Assembly (NCBI RefSeq): GCF_023701695.1
Contig: NZ_JAJOZC010000001.1
Location: 434,001 to 498,000, forward strand
Length of the DNA: 64,000 nt
Direction: 5' to 3'
From: Streptomyces sp. RKAG290
GTDB taxonomy: Bacteria; Actinomycetota; Actinomycetes; Streptomycetales; Streptomycetaceae
Shown here: positions 46,086 to 54,629 of the stretch, one piece after another
Layout of the letters: every line of letters begins with the position of its first letter
Numbering within the stretch: position 1 is the stretch's first letter
Made by a program: the position numbers and the translations under genes
The notes under the pieces: generated by a model
The model's database searches: none
Told to the model about the DNA's origin: nothing
The model's input: only the letters and a program-made list of their open reading frames with translations

Positions 46086-47245
46086 TTCTTCTCCCCTGAG
46101 TTCTTCAGACGTGTCAGGCCACCGGGCACGAGCCGTGTCAGCCCGCCGGGCAGGAACAGAACAGCCGCGACCACCGCGGCGCCGTACAGATAGCGCGAGG
46201 CCTCGCCCGGTGCCAGACCGCCCGTACCGGGGGCGGAGACCAGGGGCAGGGAGTCGCTGTAGTGGGTGAGCACCTGCGGCAGCAGCGAGACGAAGGCGGC
46301 TCCGACGACCGCTCCCGCCACGGTGCCGAGCCCGCCGATGACGATCATGGCGAGGTATTCGAGGGACAGGACCATGCCGAAGTACTCGGGCACGGTCCGC
46401 TGGAAGACCAGTGCGAGCAGCACGCCCGCGAGTCCGGCGTACATGGAGGACAGGACGAAGACGGCGGCGCGGTAGCGGGCCACCGGCACTCCCATCACGC
46501 CGGCCGCGATGCGGTGGTCGCGGATGGCGTTCAGCGCCCTGCCGGGCCTGCCGCGCAGCACACCGCGGGCGAAGAGCCCGCTGAGGAGCAGAGCGAGCAG
46601 CGCCGCGTACCAGAGCTTCTCGGACGACTGGAACGGCACCGCCGCCACGACGACCTCGGTGTCGTCGAAGTCGAAGCCGAACAGCGAGAGCGGCGGTACG
46701 GCGCGGCCGTTGAAACCGCCGGTGAGGGACCCGGCGTTGAACAGCACGTGCTGGCCGATGAAGATCAGCGCCAGGGTGGCGATGCCGAGGTATGCCCCGC
46801 GCAGCCGGCCGGCGATGGGGCTGAACAGGCCGCCGGCGACGCCGGCGAGGAGCACGGCGAGCACGGCGGCCAGCCAGCTGGGCAGGCCGAGTCCGGTGAG
46901 GTCGTGCCCGTTCTCCGTGCTGCTCTCCCCGGCCAGGACGCAGTAGCCGTACGCGCCGACCGCGAGGAAGAAGGCGTGCCCCATGGAGAGTTGGCCGGTG
47001 GCTCCGGTGAGCAGGTTGAGCCCGATGGCACCGATCGCGGCGGCCATCGCGAAGAGCCCTGCCTGCAGCCAGAAGCGGTCCAGGTAGAACGGGAACGCGA
47101 GCAGGAGGACCGATCCGAGAACCCAGAGGTACGTGCGTGGGTGGCGCAGCCGCGCGGCGATGCCCGCCAGTGGCGCGCCGACCGCTGCCTTCGCCGGGGT
47201 CTCGGCCGTGGTGCCGGCAGTGGTCGGGTTCGTGGTCTCAGACAC
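46082..47245 (-). CDS. livM: Branched-chain amino acid ABC transporter permease
   Basis: 387-residue inner-membrane permease. A polar N-terminal extension of about 35 residues precedes roughly 9-10 hydrophobic helices. The cytoplasmic EAA-like loop (GRPGRALNAIRDHRIAAGVMGV) contacts the ATPases. GTG start at 47245, overlapping the end of livH by 8 nt. Forms the channel with LivH. Confidence 0.9.
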   Translation of the reverse strand: MSETTNPTTAGTTAETPAKAAVGAPLAGIAARLRHPRTYLWVLGSVLLLAFPFYLDRFWLQAGLFAMAAAIGAIGLNLLTGATGQLSMGHAFFLAVGAYGYCVLAGESSTENGHDLTGLGLPSWLAAVLAVLLAGVAGGLFSPIAGRLRGAYLGIATLALIFIGQHVLFNAGSLTGGFNGRAVPPLSLFGFDFDDTEVVVAAVPFQSSEKLWYAALLALLLSGLFARGVLRGRPGRALNAIRDHRIAAGVMGVPVARYRAAVFVLSSMYAGLAGVLLALVFQRTVPEYFGMVLSLEYLAMIVIGGLGTVAGAVVGAAFVSLLPQVLTHYSDSLPLVSAPGTGGLAPGEASRYLYGAAVVAAVLFLPGGLTRLVPGGLTRLKNSGEKK

Positions 47246-48128
47246 GGGCGAGCTCCTTCGTACCGAAGAGTCCGGCGGGCCGCAGGAGCAGCACGAGCAC
47301 CATCACCAGGTAGGGGGCGAGGTCGCCGATGCCGCGGCCCAGGAAGGAGAGGTCGCTCTGGTAGCCGGTGGCGAGCGATTCGGTGACTCCGACGATCAGC
47401 CCCCCGGCCAGTGCCCCGGTCGTCGAGTCCAGTCCGCCGAGGATCGCGGCGGGGAAGGCCTTGAGCGCGGCCAGTGAGGTGGCCCGTTCCAGGCCCGGCG
47501 TGGGGAAGACGGTGAGGAAGAGCGCGGCCACCGCGGCGAGTGCTCCGGCCACCGCCCACGCGGCGAGCGACACCCGGCCGAGCTTGATCCCCATCAGGGC
47601 GGCGGTCTGCGGGTTCTCGGCGGCGGCCCGCATCGACACCCCCCAGGAGGTGAAGCGGAAGGCGAGCAGGAACACGGTGATGAGGAGGGCGGCGGCGACG
47701 AACGCCGCGATCCTCGTCTGGGCGAGGGTGACATCGCCGATGGTGACGACCCGGTCGCCCCAGGGGTCGCCGAGCGAGAGCACTTCCGTGCCCATGCGCC
47801 GGGTGAGTTCCGTGGTGAGGAGGATGTCGACGCCGATGGTGACGATGGCCAGGACGCTGTGGTCGCTGCCCCGGTAGCGGCGCATCACCAGGAACTCGAC
47901 GGCCGCCCCGACGACGGCCGCTCCCGCGATGCCGACCGCGAGCGCGGGCCAGAACCCGATGTCGTCATGGAGGACGGCGGTGACGTAGCCGCCGGCGAGC
48001 AGCAGGGAGGCGTGGGCGAAGTTGACGACCTCGGTGGCCTTGAAGATGACGACGAAGCCGAGCGCGATCAGGGCGTAGACCGAGCCGATGGACAGGCCGC
48101 CGAGGAGGAGTTCGATGAAGGTGGTCAT
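47238..48128 (-). CDS. livH: Branched-chain amino acid ABC transporter permease
   Basis: 296-residue permease, partner of LivM. Starts MTTFIELLLGGLSIGSVYAL, typical of LivH, with about eight helices and the coupling loop GVSMRAAAENPQTAALMGI. ATG 48128 overlaps the livG stop (ATGA). A longer in-frame reading from 48392 runs back into livG and is rejected. Confidence 0.9.
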   Translation of the reverse strand: MTTFIELLLGGLSIGSVYALIALGFVVIFKATEVVNFAHASLLLAGGYVTAVLHDDIGFWPALAVGIAGAAVVGAAVEFLVMRRYRGSDHSVLAIVTIGVDILLTTELTRRMGTEVLSLGDPWGDRVVTIGDVTLAQTRIAAFVAAALLITVFLLAFRFTSWGVSMRAAAENPQTAALMGIKLGRVSLAAWAVAGALAAVAALFLTVFPTPGLERATSLAALKAFPAAILGGLDSTTGALAGGLIVGVTESLATGYQSDLSFLGRGIGDLAPYLVMVLVLLLRPAGLFGTKELARV

Positions 48129-48928
48129 TCCTGTGCCCCCAAGTAGGCCTGGACGACGGCCGGATCGTTCTGGACCTCGGCGGGGGTGCCGCCCGCGATC
48201 CTGCGTCCGAAGTCGAGTACGGTCACGGCGTCCGCGAGCCGCATCACCACTCCCATGTCGTGTTCGACGAGCACGATCGAGATGCCGAGGCTCTTGCGCA
48301 CCCCGGCCACGACGGCTGCGGTGCGCCGCCGTTCGTCGGCGGTCATCCCGGCGACGGGTTCGTCCAGGAGGAGGACCTGCGGCTCCATGCACAGCGCCCG
48401 GCCGAGCTCGACGAGCTTCTGCTGCCCGTACGGGAGGGCCCCGGCGGGCCGGTCCAACTCCTTTTCCAGCCCGATGAATTCGGCGATCTCCCGGACCCGG
48501 TCAAGGTGCCGGGCGGCTTCGCGGGCAGCTGACGGCAGCCGCAGTCCGCTGGCGAGGAACCCGGCGCGGGTGAGCCGGTGCCGGCCGAGCAGCAGGCTGT
48601 CGGCGACGGTGGCGTGCGGGGGCAGCGCGATGTTCTGGAAGGTCCGGGCGACACCGAGTGCGGCGATGCGGTGCGGGGCCATTCCGGTCAGCTCCGTCGT
48701 CCCGAGGCGGACGCTGCCGGACGCGGCCCGGTACACCCCGGAGAGCACGTTGAAGCAGGTGGACTTCCCGGCGCCGTTGGGGCCGATGACGGCGTGCACG
48801 CTGCCCGGTTCCACGGTGAAGGAGATGCCGTCCAGGGCGGTGAGCCCGGCGAAGCGGACGGTGACGTCCCGGACGTCGAGGGCGGCCGGGGCGGTCCCGA
48901 CCGGGGCGGCTTCCTGGGTGGCCCTCAT
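48125..48928 (-). CDS. livG: Branched-chain amino acid ABC transporter ATPase
   Basis: 267-residue ATP-binding subunit. Walker A GPNGAGKST, a signature region degenerate as LPYGQQKLVELGRAL (family-typical), Walker B VLLLDEPVAGM with the catalytic glutamate, and the H-loop in LVEHDM. ATG 48928 overlaps the livF stop (ATGA). Confidence 0.92.
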   Translation of the reverse strand: MRATQEAAPVGTAPAALDVRDVTVRFAGLTALDGISFTVEPGSVHAVIGPNGAGKSTCFNVLSGVYRAASGSVRLGTTELTGMAPHRIAALGVARTFQNIALPPHATVADSLLLGRHRLTRAGFLASGLRLPSAAREAARHLDRVREIAEFIGLEKELDRPAGALPYGQQKLVELGRALCMEPQVLLLDEPVAGMTADERRRTAAVVAGVRKSLGISIVLVEHDMGVVMRLADAVTVLDFGRRIAGGTPAEVQNDPAVVQAYLGAQE

Positions 48929-49722
48929 GCGGACCACCTGCTCAGGGTGCGCGCGGAGCCGGCGGCCCGGTCCGCGTCCGCGGCGGCCGTCTCGTCGACC
49001 ACGCCCAGGTAGCGCCGCCGCACTTCGTCGGACGCGGTGAGCTCGTCGGCCGGTCCCTCCAGGGTGACCTCGCCGACCTCCAGGACGTATGCCGTGGAGG
49101 CGAGCCGCAGGGCGATCGCCGCGTTCTGCTCCACGAGCAGGACGGACGTGCCCGCCGCGTTGATCTCCTGGACCGTCTCGGCGATCTTCGCGGCCATCAG
49201 GGGGGCGAGACCGAGCGAGGGCTCGTCGAGCAGCAGCAGCCGGGGCCGGGCCATCAGGGCCCGCCCCATGGCCAGCATCTGCTGCTCGCCGCCCGACAGC
49301 AGTCCGGCGCGCTGGTGCGCGCGCTGGGCCAGCACCGGGAACAGTTCGTGCACGCGGGCCAGGGCGCCCGCCGACGCCTTGCGGCCGCCGCGGGCCCCCA
49401 GGGCACCCGCCCGCAGATTGTCGGCCACCGTCATCCGGGCGAACACCTGTCGTCCCTCGGGCACCTGGACCACTCCGGCGGCCACCACCTGGGCGGGGCG
49501 CAGCCCGTCCAGGTGGCGCCCGTCGAAGCGGACGGTGCCCGTGCCCGTACCGCGGTGGAAGCCGAGGGTCCGCGAGATGGCCCGCAGCAGCGTCGTCTTC
49601 CCCGCCCCGTTGCCACCGAGTACGGCGGTGATCGCGCCGGCCGGCACATCGAGGGAGACGTCGCGCAGGGAGCGTACGGGGCCGTAGCCCACGGACAGTC
49701 CTCGGATCTCCAGCGTTGCCAT
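48925..49722 (-). CDS. livF: Branched-chain amino acid ABC transporter ATPase
   Basis: 265-residue ATP-binding subunit and first gene of the operon. Walker A GGNGAGKTT, signature LLSGGEQQMLAMGRAL, Walker B LLLLDEPSLGLAP, and the Q in LVEQN that marks LivF. ATG 49722 follows GGAGGAGG. A 7-1-7 inverted repeat lies 32 nt upstream, and a PucR-like regulator is encoded divergently, so that protein may regulate the operon. Confidence 0.92.
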   Translation of the reverse strand: MATLEIRGLSVGYGPVRSLRDVSLDVPAGAITAVLGGNGAGKTTLLRAISRTLGFHRGTGTGTVRFDGRHLDGLRPAQVVAAGVVQVPEGRQVFARMTVADNLRAGALGARGGRKASAGALARVHELFPVLAQRAHQRAGLLSGGEQQMLAMGRALMARPRLLLLDEPSLGLAPLMAAKIAETVQEINAAGTSVLLVEQNAAIALRLASTAYVLEVGEVTLEGPADELTASDEVRRRYLGVVDETAAADADRAAGSARTLSRWSA

Positions 49723-50041
49723 GCGTCCTCCTCCTTCCGCCTTGTCGTCGAATCGACTCGTCGAGTCGTGTGGCGCGGTGGCTGCGACCGGCGTTCCCGA
49801 CCGGGTACGCCACCGGCGCCGTGGGGCCACAGACCAGCAGCGGGCGGGCCGCCCGTCCACGGTGCCCGGCCGAAACGCTGCGGGTGACCAGTGCGGGAGG
49901 CCGCTGGTTGTGCACGCGCACAGAGGCGGGCCGTCCGCTGTCGCCCGGCGTCCGGGCCGGTGGCATCCTCACCACGGCGCTCCGGCGACTGGGCCGGTGT
50001 GCGGCGGCGGTCCGCAGCGTGTGCGGAGGGACGGGGCGGGC
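49723..50041. other. Divergent promoter region between livF and the PucR-like gene
   Basis: No gene is supported in 319 bases. The livF-proximal end carries an inverted repeat at 49754-49768; the rest is GC-rich without clear elements. Confidence 0.5.
49754..49768. promoter_or_regulatory. Candidate operator upstream of livF
   Basis: CGACTCG-T-CGAGTCG, a perfect 7-1-7 inverted repeat 32 nt before the livF start. Confidence 0.5.
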
Positions 50042-50817
50042 ATGCGGCAGCGCGGGAACGAGCGGGAGTGGGCGCTGCTCGACGCGCTGCTTGAGGACGA
50101 GACCGGGCCGGGCCTCACCGCGCTCGCCGCCACGGTGCTCGGGCTGGCGGAGTCGGGCCGTTACGCCGTGGCCGTGGTGGCGGTGCAGGAGCCGGTACGG
50201 GAGCGTCCCGGTCCTGCGCACCGGCCGGCGGGCGCACCCGGGCTGCGGTTCCTCTGGCGGCCGCGGCCCGGCCGGGAGATCGCCGTGGTCGCGCTGGGCG
50301 AGGCGGAGCCTGCCGCCGTCGCCGCGCTCCTGGCGGACCGGGGGGCGGGCCCCGGGGGCGTCAGCCCGGCCGTGGACGGCCTCGCCGGCCTGGGTACCGC
50401 CCGTCGGCTGGCCGAGGCGGCGCTGCTGACGTGCGGCTCCGGCGGGGAGGACGTCGTCTGCCTGGCCGGCCGGGTCCCCGCGGCACTGGTGGCCGGCCAG
50501 CCGGCGGTCGCGGCCTACCTGGCCGGGGACGTCTTCGGCCCGCTCCTGGCCCGCGACCCGGCGGACCGGGCCCTGCTGGTCTCGACCCTGGACGCGTGGC
50601 TGGAGTGCGACGGGTCGGCGGGGCGGGCGGCGCTACGGCTGTGCTGTCACCGGAACACGGTGCTGAACCGGTTGCGGCGCCTGGAGGGGCTGACCTCGCG
50701 GTCGTTGTCACGGCCGCGGGAGCTGGTGGAACTGATGCTGGCACTGGACGCGGTACGGCTGCTGCCACCGGGGGCACCGCCCCGGACCCTCGCTCCGCAA
50801 TCGCCGGAGGGGCTTGA
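50042..50817 (+). CDS. PucR/CdaR-like helix-turn-helix regulator, frameshifted near its 3' end
   Basis: About 258 residues after correction. The N-terminal and middle parts are Ala/Gly-rich and not diagnostic. The C-terminal PucR-type helix-turn-helix is clear (GRAALRLCCHRNTVLNRLRRLEGLT). As written, the frame runs on to 51325, antisense across glycerate kinase. One extra G in the run 50770-50774 gives LLPPGGTAPDPRSAIAGGA and a stop at 50817, 99 nt short of the convergent kinase gene. ATG 50042 with GGAGGG upstream. Likely regulator of the divergent liv operon. Confidence 0.75.
50770..50774 (+). other. Frameshift site (GGGGG) in the PucR-like gene
   Basis: One added G ends the protein at 50817 instead of running 508 nt further over the glycerate kinase gene. 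Confidence 0.65.
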
Positions 50818-50916
50818 AGTGCCGGGTGCTGCGTGGCTCTCATCCGCGTCGGCGTTCGGGGCGCGGGGCGCGTGGGCGGGGGCCCGGCGGTCAGCCGCGC
50901 CCCCGCCCACGTCACC

Positions 50917-52032
50917 TCACCGCAGGAAGTCCCGCGCGATCGCCTCCGCCACCCGCTCCAGCAGCGGCCCCGCCTCAGCCATGCTCACCGCAGGATCCGG
51001 CTCCAGCTCGGTGAGGGCGTACGCGCGACGGATCCCCGCCCGCCCCAGCGCTTCCGGCGCCAGCGCGAGGCGGCCGCAGACGGCGACGACCTCGATGCCG
51101 GCCGCGCGGGCCGCCGCGGCCACGCCGGCCGGGGCCTTGCCGTGCAGGGTCTGCTCGTCGAGCGAGCCCTCACCGGTGATCACCAGCGTGGCCCGGGCCA
51201 GCGCGGGAGCGAAGCCGAGGACGTCGAGCATCACCTCGATCCCGGGCCGGAAGCGCGCGCCGAGGGCGACCAGCGCCCCGTACCCGATGCCACCCGCCGC
51301 TCCCGCACCCGGCAGCGCCGCGTGATCCGGCCCCAGCACGGAGGCGTAGTGCGTGAGGGCCGCGTCGAGTACCGCGATGTCCGCCTCGGTCGCGCCCTTC
51401 TGGCGCCCGTACACCTCAGGCGCGCCCTTCGGCCCGGTCAGCGGATTGTCGACGTCGCTCGCCAGGATCAGGTCGACGCCGTCCAGCCGCGGGTCGAGCC
51501 CGGACAGATCGGCCGAGGCCAGCTCGGCGAGTGCGCCGCCGCCCGGGCCCACGGGCTTGCCGTCCGCGTCCAGGAACCGCGCGCCGAGCGCGGCCAGCAT
51601 GCCCGCGCCACCGTCCGTGGTCGCACTGCCTCCGACCCCGAACACGATGGTCCGCGCACCCGCTTCGAGCGCGGCGAGCAGCAGCTCGCCGGAGCCGTAC
51701 GTGGTCGCGGTCAGCGGGGCGAACACGCCGGCGGGCAGATGCTGGAGGCCCGAGGCCTCCGCCATCTCCACCACCGCGGTGCCCTCACGCAGGGCGTACG
51801 CGGCAGTCACCGGCTCCCCCAGGGGGCCGGTCACGCGCGCCTCGCGACGCTCGAATCCGGCGGCCACCGCCGCCGCCACCGTGCCGTCGCCGCCGTCCGC
51901 CACGGGCAGGGTCTCGACCTGCACCTCGGGGGCGACGCGCCGCAGCCCGGCCGTCACCCGCTCCGCGACCTGCACGGCCGTGAGCGAGCCCTTGAACTTG
52001 TCCGCCGCGACGAGCACGCGTGCGGTCTCCAT
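50917..52032 (-). CDS. glxK: Glycerate kinase
   Basis: 371-residue enzyme of the GarK/GlxK family that phosphorylates D-glycerate, giving 2-phosphoglycerate in glyoxylate or sugar-acid metabolism. Seen: VLVAADKFKGSLTA (N-terminal signature), VADGGDGT, FGVGGSATTDGGAGM and DLILASDVDNPLTG. ATG 52032 has GGAG at proper spacing; GTG 52050 is an in-frame alternative. It may use glyoxylate-derived glycerate, linking loosely to the ethylmalonyl-CoA pathway, but the genes are far apart. Confidence 0.92.
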   Translation of the reverse strand: METARVLVAADKFKGSLTAVQVAERVTAGLRRVAPEVQVETLPVADGGDGTVAAAVAAGFERREARVTGPLGEPVTAAYALREGTAVVEMAEASGLQHLPAGVFAPLTATTYGSGELLLAALEAGARTIVFGVGGSATTDGGAGMLAALGARFLDADGKPVGPGGGALAELASADLSGLDPRLDGVDLILASDVDNPLTGPKGAPEVYGRQKGATEADIAVLDAALTHYASVLGPDHAALPGAGAAGGIGYGALVALGARFRPGIEVMLDVLGFAPALARATLVITGEGSLDEQTLHGKAPAGVAAAARAAGIEVVAVCGRLALAPEALGRAGIRRAYALTELEPDPAVSMAEAGPLLERVAEAIARDFLR

Positions 52033-52182
52033 CACTGCTCCGTCCGTCACCTTGAATCCCTTTGCTTTCGAACAGGCAGTCGCGCCGCCCCGACCCTATC
52101 CGGACGACCCGCTCCCTGCCCATGGGTGTCCGTGCCCTGGACCTGCGGCGTCCTCGGCCGGGCACCGTCCGGACATGCGTGC

Positions 52183-52210
52183 GCCGGCCCTTCCTGCATG
52201 GAGGGCCGGC
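52183..52210. terminator. Hairpin between the Asp23 gene and glxK
   Basis: An 8-bp stem GCCGGCCC/GGGCCGGC around a loop with extra partial pairing, downstream of the Asp23 stop. Confidence 0.5.
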
Positions 52211-52301
52211 TGCAAGCGGCTGGGAAACGCAGGCCGTCGGGCCTGGACGGCACGTCACGTACGGCTACGGGGAGCCACCACCTGGCGCACGTGGGCTCAC
52301 G

Positions 52302-52763
52302 TCACTGGACGCGGGATTTGGCCGGTGCCCGCTCCGTGTCGTCGTCATCGTCGTCGTCGGATCCCGGTACGTAGACGTCCAGGACCTTGATGTTGATTTC
52401 GACGACTTCGAGCCCGGTCATCGTCTCCACCGCATCGGTGACGTGGGTGCGGATGTTCTTCGCGGCCTCCAGGATGGGGATGCCGTATTCCACGACGATG
52501 TCGACGTCGATGGCGGTCTGCTTCTCACCGACCTCCACCTTCACCCCGCGACCGGGGTCGTTGGAGCGGGAAACCCTGTCCTTGACCGCCCCCATAGCCC
52601 GCGAGGCGCCCCCGCCGAGGGAATGAATTCCGTCGGTCTCGCGCACGGCTATGCCGGCGATCGTCGAGACCACGTTGTCCGCGATGACGGTGGTCCCCCG
52701 CGTACCGCCCGTCGTGTCACTAGCCCCCAGTGCAGTGCCGCTCTGACTGTCGTTTGTCGCCAT
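52302..52763 (-). CDS. Asp23/Gls24 family envelope stress protein
   Basis: 153-residue protein. The Asp23 domain spans about 30-135 (TTVIADNVVSTIAGIAVRE, then VDIVVEYGIPILEAAKNIR and GLEVVEINIKVLDVYV). It ends in a run of seven Asp residues and a basic tail. Family members are linked to cell-envelope homeostasis at the membrane. ATG 52763 follows GAGGAAC. It lies 183 nt downstream of gvpK on the same strand and may form the end of, or a neighbour to, the gas-vesicle operon. Confidence 0.88.
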   Translation of the reverse strand: MATNDSQSGTALGASDTTGGTRGTTVIADNVVSTIAGIAVRETDGIHSLGGGASRAMGAVKDRVSRSNDPGRGVKVEVGEKQTAIDVDIVVEYGIPILEAAKNIRTHVTDAVETMTGLEVVEINIKVLDVYVPGSDDDDDDDTERAPAKSRVQ

Positions 52764-52945
52764 GAGTTCCTCGCACAGAGTTGTTCTGGGAGGGGGCGGA
52801 CCGGCCTCGACGGATGCCTTCCGCCGACCTGTGCCCCCAGTTCCACTGTGCTCCGGATACGGGACCTGCGCCATTCGGGTGGGTGGGGACGGGCCTTGCG
52901 GAATTCGCATCGCCGTCAGCGGCCCGGCTTTCCCCGGACCCGCCC

Positions 52946-53224
52946 TCAGTTCCGGGGCAGCAGACTGCCGAGCGGCCCCAGGTCCAGGTTGAGGTCCTCC
53001 GGACGTACGCCGTGCTGCTCGCAGAGTTCCGTCATTCGCTGGTCGAGCATCATGAGCGTCGTGCCGATCTCATCGGTCTGGTCATCGGTGAGATCACCCT
53101 GGTCGATGCGGCGCAGGGCCTGACGCTCCATCAACTGCCGTAGCAGCTCGACCACGGTGAGGACCAGAGTGACGAGGTCGCGCCCCATCTTCTCGGAGTC
53201 CAGGTCGACTCGTGAGGTCGTCAC
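52946..53224 (-). CDS. gvpK: Gas vesicle protein GvpK
   Basis: 92-residue accessory gas-vesicle protein. Typical sequence LVTLVLTVVELLRQLMERQALRRID, which is helical, and GVRPEDLNLDLGPLG at the C-terminus. GTG 53224 overlaps the gvpS stop (GTGA). Last gene of the ten-gene gvp set. Confidence 0.92.
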   Translation of the reverse strand: MTTSRVDLDSEKMGRDLVTLVLTVVELLRQLMERQALRRIDQGDLTDDQTDEIGTTLMMLDQRMTELCEQHGVRPEDLNLDLGPLGSLLPRN

Positions 53225-53448
53225 AGCGGCCCACTGTCCGCCCACGGGGCAGGTACGCGTTCGTTCACCGAGGACAGCAGGGCGTGCAACGAGACCCGTA
53301 CGAGCGGGACATCTGCGATAGCGATCACCAGGTCCCCGCTGATGACGACCCCGGTGCCAAGGATCCTGTCCAGGAGGTCCACCAACGGCACACCGATGGG
53401 CCCGCTCAGGGCGCCCGGACTGTCCCACGGAACCACTTCATGCGTCAC
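53221..53448 (-). CDS. gvpS: Gas vesicle protein GvpS (GvpA-like)
   Basis: 75-residue member of the GvpA/J/M/S family. The amphipathic core is LVDLLDRILGTGVVISGDLVI, followed by ADVPLVRVSLHALLSSV. In vesicles such proteins sit in or cap the shell. GTG 53448 with GAGG upstream, 3 nt after the gvpL stop. Confidence 0.92.
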   Translation of the reverse strand: MTHEVVPWDSPGALSGPIGVPLVDLLDRILGTGVVISGDLVIAIADVPLVRVSLHALLSSVNERVPAPWADSGPL

Positions 53449-53451
53449 GGC

Positions 53452-54267
53452 TCACACCTCGCCGACGAAGGAGTAGGGGACCCACGGACCCGAGACCTCG
53501 ATCTCCGCACCGGTCCGTTCCCGCAGGCTCCTGGCCAGCAGGTCCAACTCGGCTGCCCGGTGCTCGGCGACCAGATAGGTGGCGTTGAGCACCTGGACCC
53601 TGTGGTCGCCGGCAGCGCCTTGACCGTGCGGCCTGAGCCGACGGGACGCTTTCGCGATGCGGCTCACGTCCGCGTCGATCTCCTCGGCGACGCGCAGGGA
53701 ATCCTCCTGCCGCTGCTCGCGCTGCGCCTGCAGGTTCCGTTTGCGGTCCAGGTAGGCGCGCCCCGCTCCGGGGGCCGGGCGGGCCCGGTCGGCCTGCGCG
53801 CCCGGCTGCTCTGCCGCAGGACTGCTCCCACCGCCCGGCGACTGGGGGGCGTACACCTTCACACCCCATTCAACATGGTGCGCCACACGTTTGAGCGCCG
53901 TGTGGAAGCGCGCCGATTCGGCGTTCAGCGCGCTCCTGGCCCTGGCCTCGCCGTTGTACAGCGTGGCCAGCGGCAAGGGCACGGTGGGCGAGTGCGCGGC
54001 GACCACCGACACGACGGCGTGGTGGGCGCGCGCGTACCGTTCGAGTTCCGCCTCGTCCGTCAGGCGCTCCTGCCAGGCCGCGTCCGTGAACTCGGCCGAC
54101 CGGACGCTCTGCACGATCGCGGTGAGCGACCCGAAGGAGAGGGAACGGACGGGTGACTCCTGGGCGACTCCGGTGATCCCGTCGAGGTCCACGGGTTCCT
54201 CGGCACGGCAGACCGCGTACACGTAGAGGGCGTTCGCATCCGAAGCCTCGGGACTGCGCTCCGTCAT
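53452..54267 (-). CDS. gvpL: Gas vesicle protein GvpL/GvpF family
   Basis: 271-residue GvpL/F protein: ALYVYAVC at the N-terminus, AHHAVVSVVAAHSPTVPLPLATLY (the most conserved family segment), and VLNATYLVAEHRAAELDLLA near the C-terminus. A Gly/Pro/Ala-rich insert of about 40 residues lies in the middle. ATG 54267 is the best family start; ATGs at 54291/54288 overlap the gvpJ stop and are alternatives. Confidence 0.9.
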   Translation of the reverse strand: MTERSPEASDANALYVYAVCRAEEPVDLDGITGVAQESPVRSLSFGSLTAIVQSVRSAEFTDAAWQERLTDEAELERYARAHHAVVSVVAAHSPTVPLPLATLYNGEARARSALNAESARFHTALKRVAHHVEWGVKVYAPQSPGGGSSPAAEQPGAQADRARPAPGAGRAYLDRKRNLQAQREQRQEDSLRVAEEIDADVSRIAKASRRLRPHGQGAAGDHRVQVLNATYLVAEHRAAELDLLARSLRERTGAEIEVSGPWVPYSFVGEV

Positions 54268-54287
54268 GTGTTTCTGTTCTCCCTGCA

Positions 54288-54629
54288 TCATCGCTCGGGC
54301 GTGTCTGTCTCTTCGGAGTTGGATTCGAGTGCCTTCAGGCGTTGACGCAGCTCGCGGTTCTCTTCCTGGAGAGCGCTCCGTGACGCCTGGGAACTGAGCG
54401 CCGGGTCGTTCTCCCACCAGTCGATCCCGGCCTTCTTCGCGGTGTCCACGGATGCCACGAAGAGGCGGAGCCGGATGGTGAGGAGTTCGATGTCGAGGAG
54501 GTCAATCTTGATGTCCCCGGCGATCACGATGCCCTTGTCGAGGACGCGTTCGAGGATGTCGGCGAGGTTGGTGGTCTGCGGACCGGCGACAGGGTAGGAA
54601 GCACCCTGCCGGAAGTCGAGGTCAGTCAC
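54288..54629 (-). CDS. gvpJ: Gas vesicle protein GvpJ (GvpA-like)
   Basis: 113-residue GvpA-family protein with the core LADILERVLDKGIVIAGDIKI and LLDIELLTIRLRLFVASV, then a helical Glu/Arg-rich tail predicted as coiled coil (ALQEENRELRQRLKALES). GTG 54629 overlaps the gvpZ stop. Confidence 0.92.
   Translation of the reverse strand: MTDLDFRQGASYPVAGPQTTNLADILERVLDKGIVIAGDIKIDLLDIELLTIRLRLFVASVDTAKKAGIDWWENDPALSSQASRSALQEENRELRQRLKALESNSEETDTPER

Noticed and set aside
50818..51325. C-terminal extension of the PucR-like regulator
   Set aside because: Antisense to glycerate kinase and low-complexity; explained by a single missing G at 50770-50774.
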